In this document: piece after piece, positions 35,555 to 43,555 of the stretch
How the letters are laid out: each line of letters starts with the position of its first letter
Position numbering within the stretch: the stretch's first letter is position 1
Source: UPXZ01 sp964634605
GTDB taxonomy: Bacteria > Bacteroidota > Bacteroidia > Bacteroidales > Paludibacteraceae
NCBI GenBank assembly: GCA_964634605.1
Contig: CAZWLJ010000018.1
Location: 1-55,329, forward strand
Reading direction: 5' to 3'
DNA: 55,329 bases
The notes under the pieces: model-generated
Told to the model about the DNA's origin: nothing
The model's input: the letters and a program-made list of their open reading frames with translations, nothing else
Database searches by the model: none
Position numbers and translations under genes: made by a program

Positions 35555-36331
35555 ATGAAGAAATTCATGCTTGACTTAACAATGGTGGATAATGTACGAT
35601 TAAATTATCAGTATGTTCTCCTGAAACTGACACATAGCGAAAAATTACCACCTGTACTACCCGGTCAATTTGCCGAAGTTCGAGTGGATGGATCACCCGA
35701 AACATTCCTTAGACGCCCTGTTTCTGTTAATTTTGTTGATACTGAAAGCAATGAGTTATGGCTTCTGATTCAGATTGTGGGAGCTGGCACTCGTCGGTTA
35801 GCGGAATTAAAATCAGGTGATATATTAAACCTGATTTTTCCGCTCGGAAATACTTTTACTATACCCGCTGATAGACATGCGCGTATCGCACTTATAGGAG
35901 GTGGTGTGGGTGTTGCACCATTGCTTATGTTCGGAGAATGGCTCTATCAGAATGGTTATAAATGCAACTTTTTGATTGGCGCCCGTTCAGAAACGGATTT
36001 ACTTCAGCTGAATGAATTCAGAAAATATGGAAACCTATTTACCACGACTGAAGACGGCACTCAGGGTGAAAAGGGCTATATAACGCAGCATTCGCTCTTA
36101 AACGTACCAGATTTCGATTATATTTACACATGCGGACCTACTCCCATGATGAAAGCAGTAGCCCGGTATGCCGTCGAAAATAGTATTTTTTGCGAAGCAT
36201 CACTTGAAAATATGATGGGATGTGGCATTGGGTCCTGTTTGTGTTGTGTTACAGATACTTCAGAAGGAAATATATGCGTTTGTACCGAAGGTCCAATTTT
36301 TAATGTTACAAAATTAAAATGGCAGATTTAA
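35555..36331 (+). CDS. pyrK: Dihydroorotate dehydrogenase electron-transfer subunit
   Basis: A 258-residue iron-sulfur flavoprotein that passes electrons from dihydroorotate dehydrogenase (PyrD type 1B) to NAD+. The FAD-binding part has GQFAEVRVDGSPETFLRRPVSV; the NAD part has ALIGGGVGVAPLLMFGEWL and YIYTCGPTPMMKAV; the [2Fe-2S] cluster is held by the carboxy-terminal cysteines in MMGCGIGSCLCCVTDTSEGNICVCTEGP. Its end overlaps pyrD by 13 bases, so production of the two subunits is coupled. Confidence 0.95.
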   Translation: MKKFMLDLTMVDNVRLNYQYVLLKLTHSEKLPPVLPGQFAEVRVDGSPETFLRRPVSVNFVDTESNELWLLIQIVGAGTRRLAELKSGDILNLIFPLGNTFTIPADRHARIALIGGGVGVAPLLMFGEWLYQNGYKCNFLIGARSETDLLQLNEFRKYGNLFTTTEDGTQGEKGYITQHSLLNVPDFDYIYTCGPTPMMKAVARYAVENSIFCEASLENMMGCGIGSCLCCVTDTSEGNICVCTEGPIFNVTKLKWQI

Positions 36332-37236
36332 CAACTAATTTAGGCCGGTTACAATTGAAAAATCCGGTGATGACAGCATCGGGCACCTTTGGCTTTGGTA
36401 CAGAGTATCTGGACTTCATTGAAATGTCGCGAATAGGGGGTATTATTGTTAAAGGAACCACCCTTCGTGAACGGCAGGGAAACCCTTATCCCCGAATGGC
36501 AGAAACACCTTCGGGAATGCTAAATGCTGTGGGACTGCAAAATAAGGGCGTACAATACTTTATCGACCACATATATCCGGCAATAAAAGACTTCGATACA
36601 AATATATTTGTTAATGTTTCAGGTTCAACGGTTGAAGAGTATATCGAAACAGCCGAAAAAATCAATGAACTGGAAAAAATACCCGGTATTGAACTGAATA
36701 TTTCCTGTCCGAATGTAAAAGAAGGAGGAATGGCTTTTGGTGTGAGTTGTCCGCTTGCTTCAAGCGTGGTTAAAGAAGTCAGGAAAGTATATCACAAGGA
36801 ATTAATGGTGAAACTATCGCCCAATGTGACCGATGTTACTGAAATTGCACGTGCAGTCGAATACGAGGGTGCTGACAGTATTTCATTGATCAATACTTTG
36901 CTTGGAATGGCCGTAAATGCCAAAACCCGGCGTCCGATGCTATCCACTGTTACCGGAGGACTTTCAGGTCCGGCAGTTAAACCTGTAGCTTTACGTATGG
37001 TATGGCAGGTAGCTAATGCCGTAAAAGTACCAGTGGTGGGAATAGGCGGAATCATGAACGCCATCGATGCTGTTGAATTTATGCTCGTAGGAGCGTCTGC
37101 CATTCAGGTAGGAACCGCCAATTTTATTGATCCGGCAATTTCTGTAAAAATTGTCGATGGAATTGATAAGTATCTGAATGATAATGGTTTCAAATCAGCA
37201 AAAGATATTATTGGAGCTTTAGAAATCAAATCCTGA
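36319..37236 (+). CDS. pyrD: Dihydroorotate dehydrogenase, catalytic subunit (class 1B)
   Basis: A 305-residue FMN-binding (beta/alpha)8 enzyme converting dihydroorotate to orotate in pyrimidine synthesis. Signatures are LKNPVMTASGTFGFG, GIIVKGTTLRERQGNPYPRMAETPSGMLNAVGLQN, ELNISCPNVKEGG (with the catalytic Cys of class 1 enzymes), LINTLLGMAVN and GIGGIMNAIDAVEFMLVGASAIQVGTANF. The class 1B assignment rests on sequence and on overlap with pyrK. Confidence 0.96.
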   Translation: MADLTTNLGRLQLKNPVMTASGTFGFGTEYLDFIEMSRIGGIIVKGTTLRERQGNPYPRMAETPSGMLNAVGLQNKGVQYFIDHIYPAIKDFDTNIFVNVSGSTVEEYIETAEKINELEKIPGIELNISCPNVKEGGMAFGVSCPLASSVVKEVRKVYHKELMVKLSPNVTDVTEIARAVEYEGADSISLINTLLGMAVNAKTRRPMLSTVTGGLSGPAVKPVALRMVWQVANAVKVPVVGIGGIMNAIDAVEFMLVGASAIQVGTANFIDPAISVKIVDGIDKYLNDNGFKSAKDIIGALEIKS

Positions 37237-37336
37237 ATTTCGGAATATAACTTGTAAGAATCATTTCTTACTAACATTTTTAAAGTTATAATTTCCTGAT
37301 TCACATTAGGATTAAAGGACTTTAATATTTATTCCA

Positions 37337-38449
37337 TTGAAAAAACACGTTTTTCTTTTCGTGATTGTATTCTTTTCGTCATGTACTTTACATACCCGGA
37401 AGGAAATACAACCGGAATCAGGAGCCGGTTCTCAACCTCCTCTTACTCTGGTTTTTGCAGGCGATGTGATGCATCATTTGCCTCAAATGTATGCTTCTTA
37501 CGTTCCTGAAACCAATTCACTTGACTACACTCCATGTTTTAAGTTTATCAGACCTTTGGTTCAAAAAGCAGATCTTGCATTCTGCAATCTCGAAACTTCG
37601 TTAGGTGGAAAACCTTTCTCGGGTTATCCGCGGTTTTCTTCGCCCGATGAGTTGCTTTTTGCTTTGAAAGATGCAGGATTTGATGTTGTACAAATTGCTA
37701 ACAACCATGTATTTGACAGGAAAAGAAAAGGGCTTGAAAGAACTATACAACTTATTCATGACCAGGGACTTTACCACACCGGTGCATTTATAAGCAAAGA
37801 CCAGCGTGATACTCTGTACCCGTTGATAATCACTCTGAAAGGTGTTAAAATTGCTGTTCTAAACTTCACATATGGTACAAACGGATTGAATGTAGAAGAA
37901 CCATCAGTCGTAAACAAACTGGATACAATTCAGATATTGGCTGACATACGAAAGTGTGAACGATTATCAGCAGATATTATCATCATGCTTGCTCACTGGG
38001 GTGATGAGTATTATCTGAAATCGAATGAAATTCAGCGTAAAACAGCAGATTTCTGCATTAAAAACGGGGTAGATTTCATAGCAGGTACTCATCCCCATGT
38101 AGTTCAGGAAGTTTCATTTTATGAAAACAAAGAAAAAAACAAACTGGTTCCGGTTTTTTATTCGCTTGGAAATCTTATTTCAAACCAGACAGACATAAAC
38201 AGGAACGGTGGTATTCTGGCAAATGTAAGAATTGATACTCAAAGCAAGTCTATTACGTCAGTATCAATCACTCCTGTTTTTGTATATAAAGGATATTTGA
38301 ATCAAAAACGACAGTATTACCTGATTCCAACCGTTGATTTTGTTAAGGAACCGGTTAATTATCAGCTTCCTCAGAATGACAGCCTTTCGCTCATCACGTT
38401 TCATCAAAACATTCAGGCAAGACTTAAAAATGTTAAAATTGAAAAATGA
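37337..38449 (+). CDS. CapA-family lipoprotein (metallophosphatase fold)
   Basis: A 370-residue protein starting at TTG 37337 (no in-frame ATG fits), with a lipoprotein signal: KKHVFLFVIVFFSSC, modified Cys16. The CapA/PgsA-like domain has LVFAGDVMHHLPQ, FCNLETSLGG, IANNHVFDRKRKG, IIMLAHWGDEYY and IAGTHPHVVQEV, the metal-binding set of this family. CapA proteins are linked to poly-gamma-glutamate or capsule formation in Bacillus; Bacteroidota homologues are envelope proteins with no proven reaction. It is a single gene between pyrD and the flavoprotein gene. Confidence 0.85.
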   Translation: MKKHVFLFVIVFFSSCTLHTRKEIQPESGAGSQPPLTLVFAGDVMHHLPQMYASYVPETNSLDYTPCFKFIRPLVQKADLAFCNLETSLGGKPFSGYPRFSSPDELLFALKDAGFDVVQIANNHVFDRKRKGLERTIQLIHDQGLYHTGAFISKDQRDTLYPLIITLKGVKIAVLNFTYGTNGLNVEEPSVVNKLDTIQILADIRKCERLSADIIIMLAHWGDEYYLKSNEIQRKTADFCIKNGVDFIAGTHPHVVQEVSFYENKEKNKLVPVFYSLGNLISNQTDINRNGGILANVRIDTQSKSITSVSITPVFVYKGYLNQKRQYYLIPTVDFVKEPVNYQLPQNDSLSLITFHQNIQARLKNVKIEK

Positions 38450-38475
38450 TTGTTTTATTAAAAAAAAATGATTAT

Positions 38476-38509
38476 TTTGTTATCACTTTATAAATAATTC
38501 ATATATTTG
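38476..38509 (+). promoter_or_regulatory. Promoter for the SQR-like gene
   Basis: TTTG (38476-38479), 22-base spacer, TATATTTG (38502-38509). This leaves a 5' leader of roughly 90 bases before the start codon at 38605. Confidence 0.6.
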
Positions 38510-38604
38510 TAAAAATTATTAAGATAAAACATACATGTAAAAAGCTTGTTTTATGAATCTTAGTATACCGAAAAACATATAGCTAATTTTAAATCAAACG
38601 GTTT

Positions 38605-40062
38605 ATGGCAAGAGTCTTAATTTTAGGAGCCGGAATATCCGGACACACGGCAGCTCTGGCTGCGAGAAGAAAACTGGGCAAACAGCATGATGTTATCGTT
38701 GTAAGCCCAAACTCAAACTACCAGTGGGTACCTTCCAACATATGGGTAGGGGTAGGCAGAATGACAACCAAACAGGTAATTTTTGCCCTGGCGCCTGTTT
38801 ATAAAAAACAGGGAATCATTTTCAAACAGGCAAAAGCCATTTCAATTCATCCGGAAGGCGACGATTCAAATCCAAAGCAGTACGTAACGATTCAGCATGT
38901 TTCGGGTGATATGAAAGATCAGGAAGAGAAGGTTGAATTCGATTACCTGATAAATGCAACAGGTCCAAAATTGAATTTTGCAGCTACCGAAGGATTGGGA
39001 CCGGATCTGAACAGCAATTCCGTTTGCACTTATGACCATGCTGAAAAAACCTGGTCGGAAATTCAAAAATGTTTCTCAAAAATGGAAAAAGGAGAAAAAC
39101 AGCGTTTTCTCATAGGTACAGGTAATGGAATGGCAACCTGCCAGGGAGCAGCTTTTGAATTTTCACTGAATATCGCATTTGAAATAAAACGTAGAAATCT
39201 TGAAAATTTCTCTGAAATTATCTGGATTTCAAATGAATATGAACTGGGAGACTTCGGAATGGGAGGAGCCTATGTAAAACAGGGAGGATATACTACTCCT
39301 ACCAAGATTTTTGCAGAGTCCATATTCAAAGAGTATGGAATAAAATGGATAACCGGATCGGCTGTTCAGAAAGTTGAGCCGGGTATAGCCCATTACGAGA
39401 ACCTGAATGGCGACAAAAAAAGTATTGAATTTGATTTTGCGATGCTCATACCCGCATTTGCAGGTGTAGGACTGAAAGCATTCGATAAAAACAAGGAAGA
39501 TATTACAGCCAAACTTTTTGCTCCTAACGGATTTATGAAAGTGGATGCTGATTACACCCCGAAACCCTACGAAGAATGGAAAGCAAGCGACTGGCCTTCG
39601 ACATATGTTTCTCCGTTTTATGATAATATATTTGCCTGCGGTATAGCTTTCGCACCACCGCATACAATATCAAAACCGATGACCTCCAGAAACGGAACCC
39701 CAATCACTGCAACTGCACCACGTACCGGTATGCCTTCGGGAGTAATGGGAAAAATTGTAGCAGAGAATATTGCAGAACAAATAAAAACAGGTAAAAAAGA
39801 ATATAAACACCGGGCATCGATGGCAGGAATGGGAGCCGCTTGTGTCATTTCTGCCGGTTATGGACTTACAAAAGGTAAAGCAGCCACTATGACTGTATTT
39901 CCCATTGCACAGGACTGGGAAAAATATCCAAAGTGGGGCAGAAACATCAATTACACCGTAGGTGAAATGGGACGTGCCGGACACTGGTTCAAATGGGCAA
40001 TGCACTATATGTTTATATACAAAGCAAAAGCAAATCCACTTTGGTGGATGATACCAGAATAA
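38605..40062 (+). CDS. Sulfide:quinone oxidoreductase-like flavoprotein
   Basis: A 485-residue FAD-dependent oxidoreductase of the SQR family. The amino end is a dinucleotide fold (RVLILGAGISGHTAALAARRKL), then SPNSNYQWVPSNIWVGVGRM. SQR-type cysteines are visible: SVCTYDHAEKTW (about residue 145) and GTGNGMATCQGAAFEF (about 178); further Cys at FACGIAF and GAACVISAGYG could serve as the third. The carboxy end (GHWFKWAMHYMFIYKAKANPLWWMIPE) is aromatic and amphipathic, as expected for membrane attachment. It probably oxidises sulfide and passes electrons to quinone, for energy or detoxification. A 53-residue microprotein gene follows after 41 bases. Confidence 0.82.
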   Translation: MARVLILGAGISGHTAALAARRKLGKQHDVIVVSPNSNYQWVPSNIWVGVGRMTTKQVIFALAPVYKKQGIIFKQAKAISIHPEGDDSNPKQYVTIQHVSGDMKDQEEKVEFDYLINATGPKLNFAATEGLGPDLNSNSVCTYDHAEKTWSEIQKCFSKMEKGEKQRFLIGTGNGMATCQGAAFEFSLNIAFEIKRRNLENFSEIIWISNEYELGDFGMGGAYVKQGGYTTPTKIFAESIFKEYGIKWITGSAVQKVEPGIAHYENLNGDKKSIEFDFAMLIPAFAGVGLKAFDKNKEDITAKLFAPNGFMKVDADYTPKPYEEWKASDWPSTYVSPFYDNIFACGIAFAPPHTISKPMTSRNGTPITATAPRTGMPSGVMGKIVAENIAEQIKTGKKEYKHRASMAGMGAACVISAGYGLTKGKAATMTVFPIAQDWEKYPKWGRNINYTVGEMGRAGHWFKWAMHYMFIYKAKANPLWWMIPE

Positions 40063-40103
40063 ATATAACCTATTAATAAACAGTATATTAAATAAATATC
40101 ACT

Positions 40104-40265
40104 ATGACAGAACAAGATAGAACTGTTCCCTACAGCAATTCATCCTATGCTCCGGAACCAACAGCCTGGACCAGGTTTCTTCGTCAGTCGTTTATTTTCC
40201 AACTTTATCGTTTCGTTGTACTTGCACTGAAAGTAATGCGGATTGTGGTAGGTGGTCACTCATAA
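40104..40265 (+). CDS. 53-residue microprotein downstream of SQR
   Basis: This short frame starts at ATG 40104 and stops at TAA 40263-40265. Residues 1-20 are polar (MTEQDRTVPYSNSSYAPEPT); the rest is a basic, aromatic, hydrophobic helix (FLRQSFIFQLYRFVVLALKVMRIVVGG) ending in His-Ser. This would lie in or on the membrane. It follows the SQR-like gene by 41 bases, in the same direction, ahead of a hairpin at 40278-40323, so it is probably the last gene of the SQR transcript. I recognise no family. A small accessory subunit or membrane anchor for the quinone-reactive enzyme is an inference. Confidence 0.6.
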   Translation: MTEQDRTVPYSNSSYAPEPTAWTRFLRQSFIFQLYRFVVLALKVMRIVVGGHS

Positions 40266-40277
40266 ATCAAAGCTGAT

Positions 40278-40323
40278 GAATGTAATCTGAGAATAATGCA
40301 TCATTCTGATTTTCAGATTATTC
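40278..40323 (+). terminator. Hairpin ending the SQR transcript (weak)
   Basis: GAAT-g-TAATCTGA and TCAGATTATTC pair over about 11 bp around a longer loop. No T-run follows, so termination is only probable. Confidence 0.4.
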
Positions 40324-40622
40324 GAAATTCTTTAAAAGAGAAGTATTACAAGCTATACAATGAACACAAATACACGTTTTCTCAAACGGTATTTGTGTTC
40401 ATTTATTTTAAAATTTGAGTTTTTGCGAATTCTACGGGAAAAATTAAAATCATCACCGGTGAGAAAAGGATTGATTTTTTTCAGAGAGCAAATGAAATTA
40501 AGAAGTACGGGTTTGAAAAGCCATAAAGATGGTTTTCAAATAGTAAGATGAGTGCGATTGAGGTGTCAGGATTTATATATTTAGTCCGTTCGCAAAATAA
40601 AACACGCTGATAATCAGCAATA
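40324..40622. other. Intergenic region with two long hairpins
   Basis: No convincing gene. A 15-bp perfect stem (AATGAACACAAATAC / GTATTTGTGTTCATT, 40359-40403) with an inner CGTTT/AAACG helix forms one of the strongest hairpins in the window. A second (TTGAAAAgCCAT / ATGGTTTTCAA) lies near 40513-40541. The first lacks a T-run. A 63-codon frame begins exactly inside the first hairpin and is treated as spurious. Confidence 0.55.
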
Positions 40623-41078
40623 TTAAGATTTAATCATCGAATAATCAGGAATCTCTTTAAAAAAATCATAAGTTGCATTTTCCGGATTAACCCTGCAGCA
40701 ATAATGCTCCAAACCATTGCTTATCAGGAAATATTCAACTTTCAGTTTTGAATTATAAACTGCTACCTGATCAAAAACAGCCTGATTAATAACTACCCCC
40801 GGAGCTTTCAGTTCAATTATAATCTCAGGTTCGGCCTTCAGATTATAAAATACGGCATCACATCTTTTTTTCATCCCATTCAGGTTTAATTCTTTCTCAA
40901 CAGACATCAGAGCAGCCGGAAATCCTTTTTCTCTGGTTAGATAGCTAAGAAAATTTTGTCTGACCCACTCTTCGGGAGTAAGTCTGACAAACTTTTTACG
41001 AAACGTATCCAGAATTAAAAAGCCTTTTTCAGTTTGTTTTATGCTAAATTGATAGACAGGTAAGTTGAGTTGCAACAT
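40623..41078 (-). CDS. HsdR N-terminal-type (PD-(D/E)XK) nuclease-domain protein
   Basis: A 151-residue protein starting at MLQLNLPVYQFSIKQ (41078); a longer frame upstream to 41180 runs through promoter-like sequence. It is a stand-alone version of the type I restriction enzyme R-subunit N-terminal domain (HSDR_N_2). The nuclease core is visible: KRCDAVFYNLKAEPEIIIELKAPGVVINQAVFDQV, with Asp, then E-x-K in IIELKAP, and the following Gln helix. No helicase or HsdM/HsdS gene is present. It is divergent from an operon containing holA, so a replication- or repair-linked role is conceivable but not shown. Confidence 0.8.
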   Translation of the reverse strand: MLQLNLPVYQFSIKQTEKGFLILDTFRKKFVRLTPEEWVRQNFLSYLTREKGFPAALMSVEKELNLNGMKKRCDAVFYNLKAEPEIIIELKAPGVVINQAVFDQVAVYNSKLKVEYFLISNGLEHYCCRVNPENATYDFFKEIPDYSMIKS

Positions 41079-41094
41079 TTTTTTTGTATTTTTG
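41065..41094 (+). promoter_or_regulatory. Promoter for the amn-holA operon
   Basis: TTG (41065-41067), 19-base spacer, TATTTTTG (41087-41094), on the + strand. It overlaps the first codons of the divergent HsdR_N-type gene, so the two transcription units may interfere. Confidence 0.6.
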
Positions 41095-41200
41095 TAAGAA
41101 TTTATTCTGTGAATAAAAGAAACATACGAAATTAGTAAAAAAGACGAAACATTCAATTTCTTAATGTCAAAAGATATCATAAAATAATTTCACTTTCCCA

Positions 41201-41230
41201 AAGTCCCCCTTGGGGTATTCAGGGGGCTTT
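41201..41230 (+). promoter_or_regulatory. GC-rich leader hairpin before amn
   Basis: An AAAGTCCCCC arm pairs with GGGGGCTTT over about 9 bp with one wobble, enclosing a smaller CCCC/GGGG alternative, just before the amn start codon. It stands out in this AT-rich genome and lies between promoter and gene. It could act as a leader attenuator or be a dispersed C/G-rich intergenic repeat. Confidence 0.5.
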
Positions 41231-41236
41231 TCAACA

Positions 41237-42010
41237 ATGAAAACAAAAGAAGAAATCGTTAAAAACTGGTTGCCTCGCTATACCAAAAGGCCTCTGGAAG
41301 AATTTACTGACTACATTTTACTGACTAATTTTTCAAACTATGTTGAAATGTTTGCAAGTTGGTTTGATGTGCCGGTAGTAGGGCGTGACGGCAATATGAT
41401 CAATGCATCAGCGAATGGTATTACTATCATCAATTTTGGTATGGGTAGCCCCAATGCTGCCATAATTATGGATATTCTTTCGGCTATTCACCCGCATGCA
41501 GTTCTGTTTTTGGGCAAATGCGGTGGTTTGAGAGATAAAAATCACATTGGAGATTACATATTACCCAGTGCAGCCATCCGTGGTGAAGGAACATCGAACG
41601 ATTATTTTCCACCTGAAATTCCGGCTCTGCCTGCTTTCAGCCTACAGCGTGCCGTTTCATCCAATATCCGTGACTTTGGAAAAGACTACTGGACAGGCAC
41701 TGTTTATACCACCAATCGACGCGTATGGGAACATGATGAAAAATTCAAGGAATACCTTCGTACCACCAGGGCAATGGCAATTGACATGGAAACTGCAACA
41801 CTTTTCTCTGCCGGTTTTTTCAATAGTATCCCTACAGGTGCTTTATTGCTGGTTTCTGACATGCCACTCCAGGCCGATGGAATAAAAACCGAAGAAAGCG
41901 ACAAGAAAGTTACAGCCAATTTCGTAGAAGAACACCTGAGGATAGGTGTAAAATCACTTTCATCACTTCTGAACAACAGCCGTACAATCAAACATTTACG
42001 TTTTGAATAA
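41237..42010 (+). CDS. amn: AMP nucleosidase
   Basis: A 257-residue enzyme hydrolysing AMP to adenine and ribose-5-phosphate. I start at ATG 41237 (MKTKEEIVKNWLPRYT); the frame extends to a TTG inside the leader hairpin, which is unlikely. It has the nucleoside-phosphorylase fold: GITIINFGMGSPNAAIIMDILSAI, ALFLGKCGG-type loop (VLFLGKCGGLRDK), IRGEGTSNDYFPPE, and AMAIDMETATLFSAGF with the purine/ribose-binding MET segment. It is the short Bacteroidota form without the amino-terminal extension of E. coli Amn. It heads a run of overlapping genes. Confidence 0.9.
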   Translation: MKTKEEIVKNWLPRYTKRPLEEFTDYILLTNFSNYVEMFASWFDVPVVGRDGNMINASANGITIINFGMGSPNAAIIMDILSAIHPHAVLFLGKCGGLRDKNHIGDYILPSAAIRGEGTSNDYFPPEIPALPAFSLQRAVSSNIRDFGKDYWTGTVYTTNRRVWEHDEKFKEYLRTTRAMAIDMETATLFSAGFFNSIPTGALLLVSDMPLQADGIKTEESDKKVTANFVEEHLRIGVKSLSSLLNNSRTIKHLRFE

Positions 42011-42536
42011 CATTTTAACAGGTCATGACTCTGATGTCGTTTTGCGGGCTTTGACAGAAGAAGATCTTCCAAAGCTTGCAGAATATGCTAATAATGAAAA
42101 GGTTAGCATTAATTTACGTGACGGATTTCCATGTCCGTACACCCTGGATGATGCTTTGAAATTTTTTGATTCGGTAAAGTGCCAGAATCCGCTTTCTGTT
42201 TTTGCAATCGAATACAAAGGTAATTACGTGGGGAATATTTCATTGACTCAATGCAGTGACATATACAGAAACAGTGCAGAAATTGGTTATTTTATTGGTG
42301 AACCTTTCTGGAATCAGGGAATTGTAACCAAAGCAGTAAAAATTATTACTCAGTATGGATTTGAAAACCTGGGAATAATCAGAATTTTCACCGGAGTATT
42401 TGATTACAATAAAGCATCTCAACGGGTTTTGGAAAAATGCGGATTTAAAAAGGAGGCAGTGTTCGAAAAATCCATTACCAAAAAAGGGATAATTTACAAC
42501 GAAGTAAGATTCTCAAAGATTAAACCGGAAAAATAA
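42003..42536 (+). CDS. GNAT N-acetyltransferase (RimJ/RimL type)
   Basis: A 177-residue acetyltransferase. No in-frame ATG precedes the domain, so TTG 42003, overlapping the end of amn by 8 bases, is the likely start. The domain begins at DVVLRALTEEDLPKLAEYAN; the acetyl-CoA segment is AEIGYFIGEPFWNQGIVTKAVKIITQYGFENL, and NKASQRVLEKCGFKKEAVF is the conserved RimJ/RimL end. The acceptor is unknown. It is coupled on both sides, overlapping holA by one base (TAATG). Confidence 0.87.
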   Translation: MNNILTGHDSDVVLRALTEEDLPKLAEYANNEKVSINLRDGFPCPYTLDDALKFFDSVKCQNPLSVFAIEYKGNYVGNISLTQCSDIYRNSAEIGYFIGEPFWNQGIVTKAVKIITQYGFENLGIIRIFTGVFDYNKASQRVLEKCGFKKEAVFEKSITKKGIIYNEVRFSKIKPEK

Positions 42537-43555
42537 TGGCAAAACAATCCGGAGCGACATATGAGCAAATAATGACTGATCTGCGCAGGAAAGCGTACAG
42601 TCCGGTTTATTTTTTGATGGGTGAAGAACCGTATTACATCGATCAGATTTCAGATTATATTCAGAATAATATTCTGGATGAATCAGAAATGGATTTCAAT
42701 CTGACGGTTCTTTACGGTAGGGATGTGGACATCGATACCGTGATAAATGCCTCAAAACGTTACCCGATGATGGCTGAATACCAGGTGGTTATTCTCAAGG
42801 AAGCACAGATGATTAAAGACTGGGAATCATTCAGTTATTATATGGCCAAGCCATTGAAATCCACTATCTTATGTGTGTGCTATAAATATGGTAAACCAGA
42901 CGGACGCAGAGCCTGGGTTCAGGAATTGAATAAACATGCTGTAGTATTTGAATCAAAGAAACTCTATGAAAATCAAATAGGGCAATGGATCAGAGGTTAT
43001 CTGGCCGGAAAACAGGTGAAAATTACTGAAAAAGCAGAAATGATGTTGACAGAATTTTTGGGAACCGATCTATCCAAAATTGCGAATGAGCTGGATAAAC
43101 TGCTGATTACCAAATCGCCGGACGAAACACAGATTACTCCGGAACTAATTGAAAAAAACATCGGAATAAGTAAGGATTTCAACGTATTCGAACTCCAGGA
43201 AGCTTTGATACGAAAAGACGTGTTGAAAGTGAACCGGATTGTGAAGTATTTCGGAGAAAATAAGAAATCGAATCCCATTCAGATGGTTTTAGCCCAGTTG
43301 TTCGGGTTTTTCAGCAACCTCATGCTTTTTCATTATCTTCCAGATAAATCACCGGCAATTGTTGCGTCTGAATTGAAGATTAATCCTTATTTTACAAAAG
43401 ATTATTTGCAGGCATCCAAATCATTCAACGCCTGGAAAACTATGCAGATTATTGCCGAAATTCGTACCACAGATGCCCGAAGCAAAGGAATCGACGATAC
43501 AGGCACCGAATCGGCTGATCTGCTTAAAGAACTTATGTACAAAATTTTACATTGA
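42536..43555 (+). CDS. holA: DNA polymerase III subunit delta
   Basis: A 339-residue clamp-loader subunit that opens the beta clamp. It begins with SGATYEQIMTDLRRKAYSPVYFLMGEEPYYIDQISDYIQN, the family's amino-terminal domain I. EFLGTDLSKIANELDKLL and ISKDFNVFELQEALIRKDVLKVNRIVKYF are typical of domains II-III, and the carboxy end (QASKSFNAWKTMQIIAEIRTTDARSKGID) is conserved. Start and stop overlap the neighbouring genes by one base each, so expression is tied to this operon. Confidence 0.94.
   Translation: MAKQSGATYEQIMTDLRRKAYSPVYFLMGEEPYYIDQISDYIQNNILDESEMDFNLTVLYGRDVDIDTVINASKRYPMMAEYQVVILKEAQMIKDWESFSYYMAKPLKSTILCVCYKYGKPDGRRAWVQELNKHAVVFESKKLYENQIGQWIRGYLAGKQVKITEKAEMMLTEFLGTDLSKIANELDKLLITKSPDETQITPELIEKNIGISKDFNVFELQEALIRKDVLKVNRIVKYFGENKKSNPIQMVLAQLFGFFSNLMLFHYLPDKSPAIVASELKINPYFTKDYLQASKSFNAWKTMQIIAEIRTTDARSKGIDDTGTESADLLKELMYKILH

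Noticed and set aside
40360..40551. 63-codon + strand frame
   Set aside because: It begins inside a 15-bp perfect hairpin, has no upstream promoter of its own and shows no domain or signal.
40623..41078. Complete type I restriction-modification system
   Set aside because: Only an isolated HsdR_N-like nuclease domain is present; no helicase, HsdM or HsdS genes are nearby.
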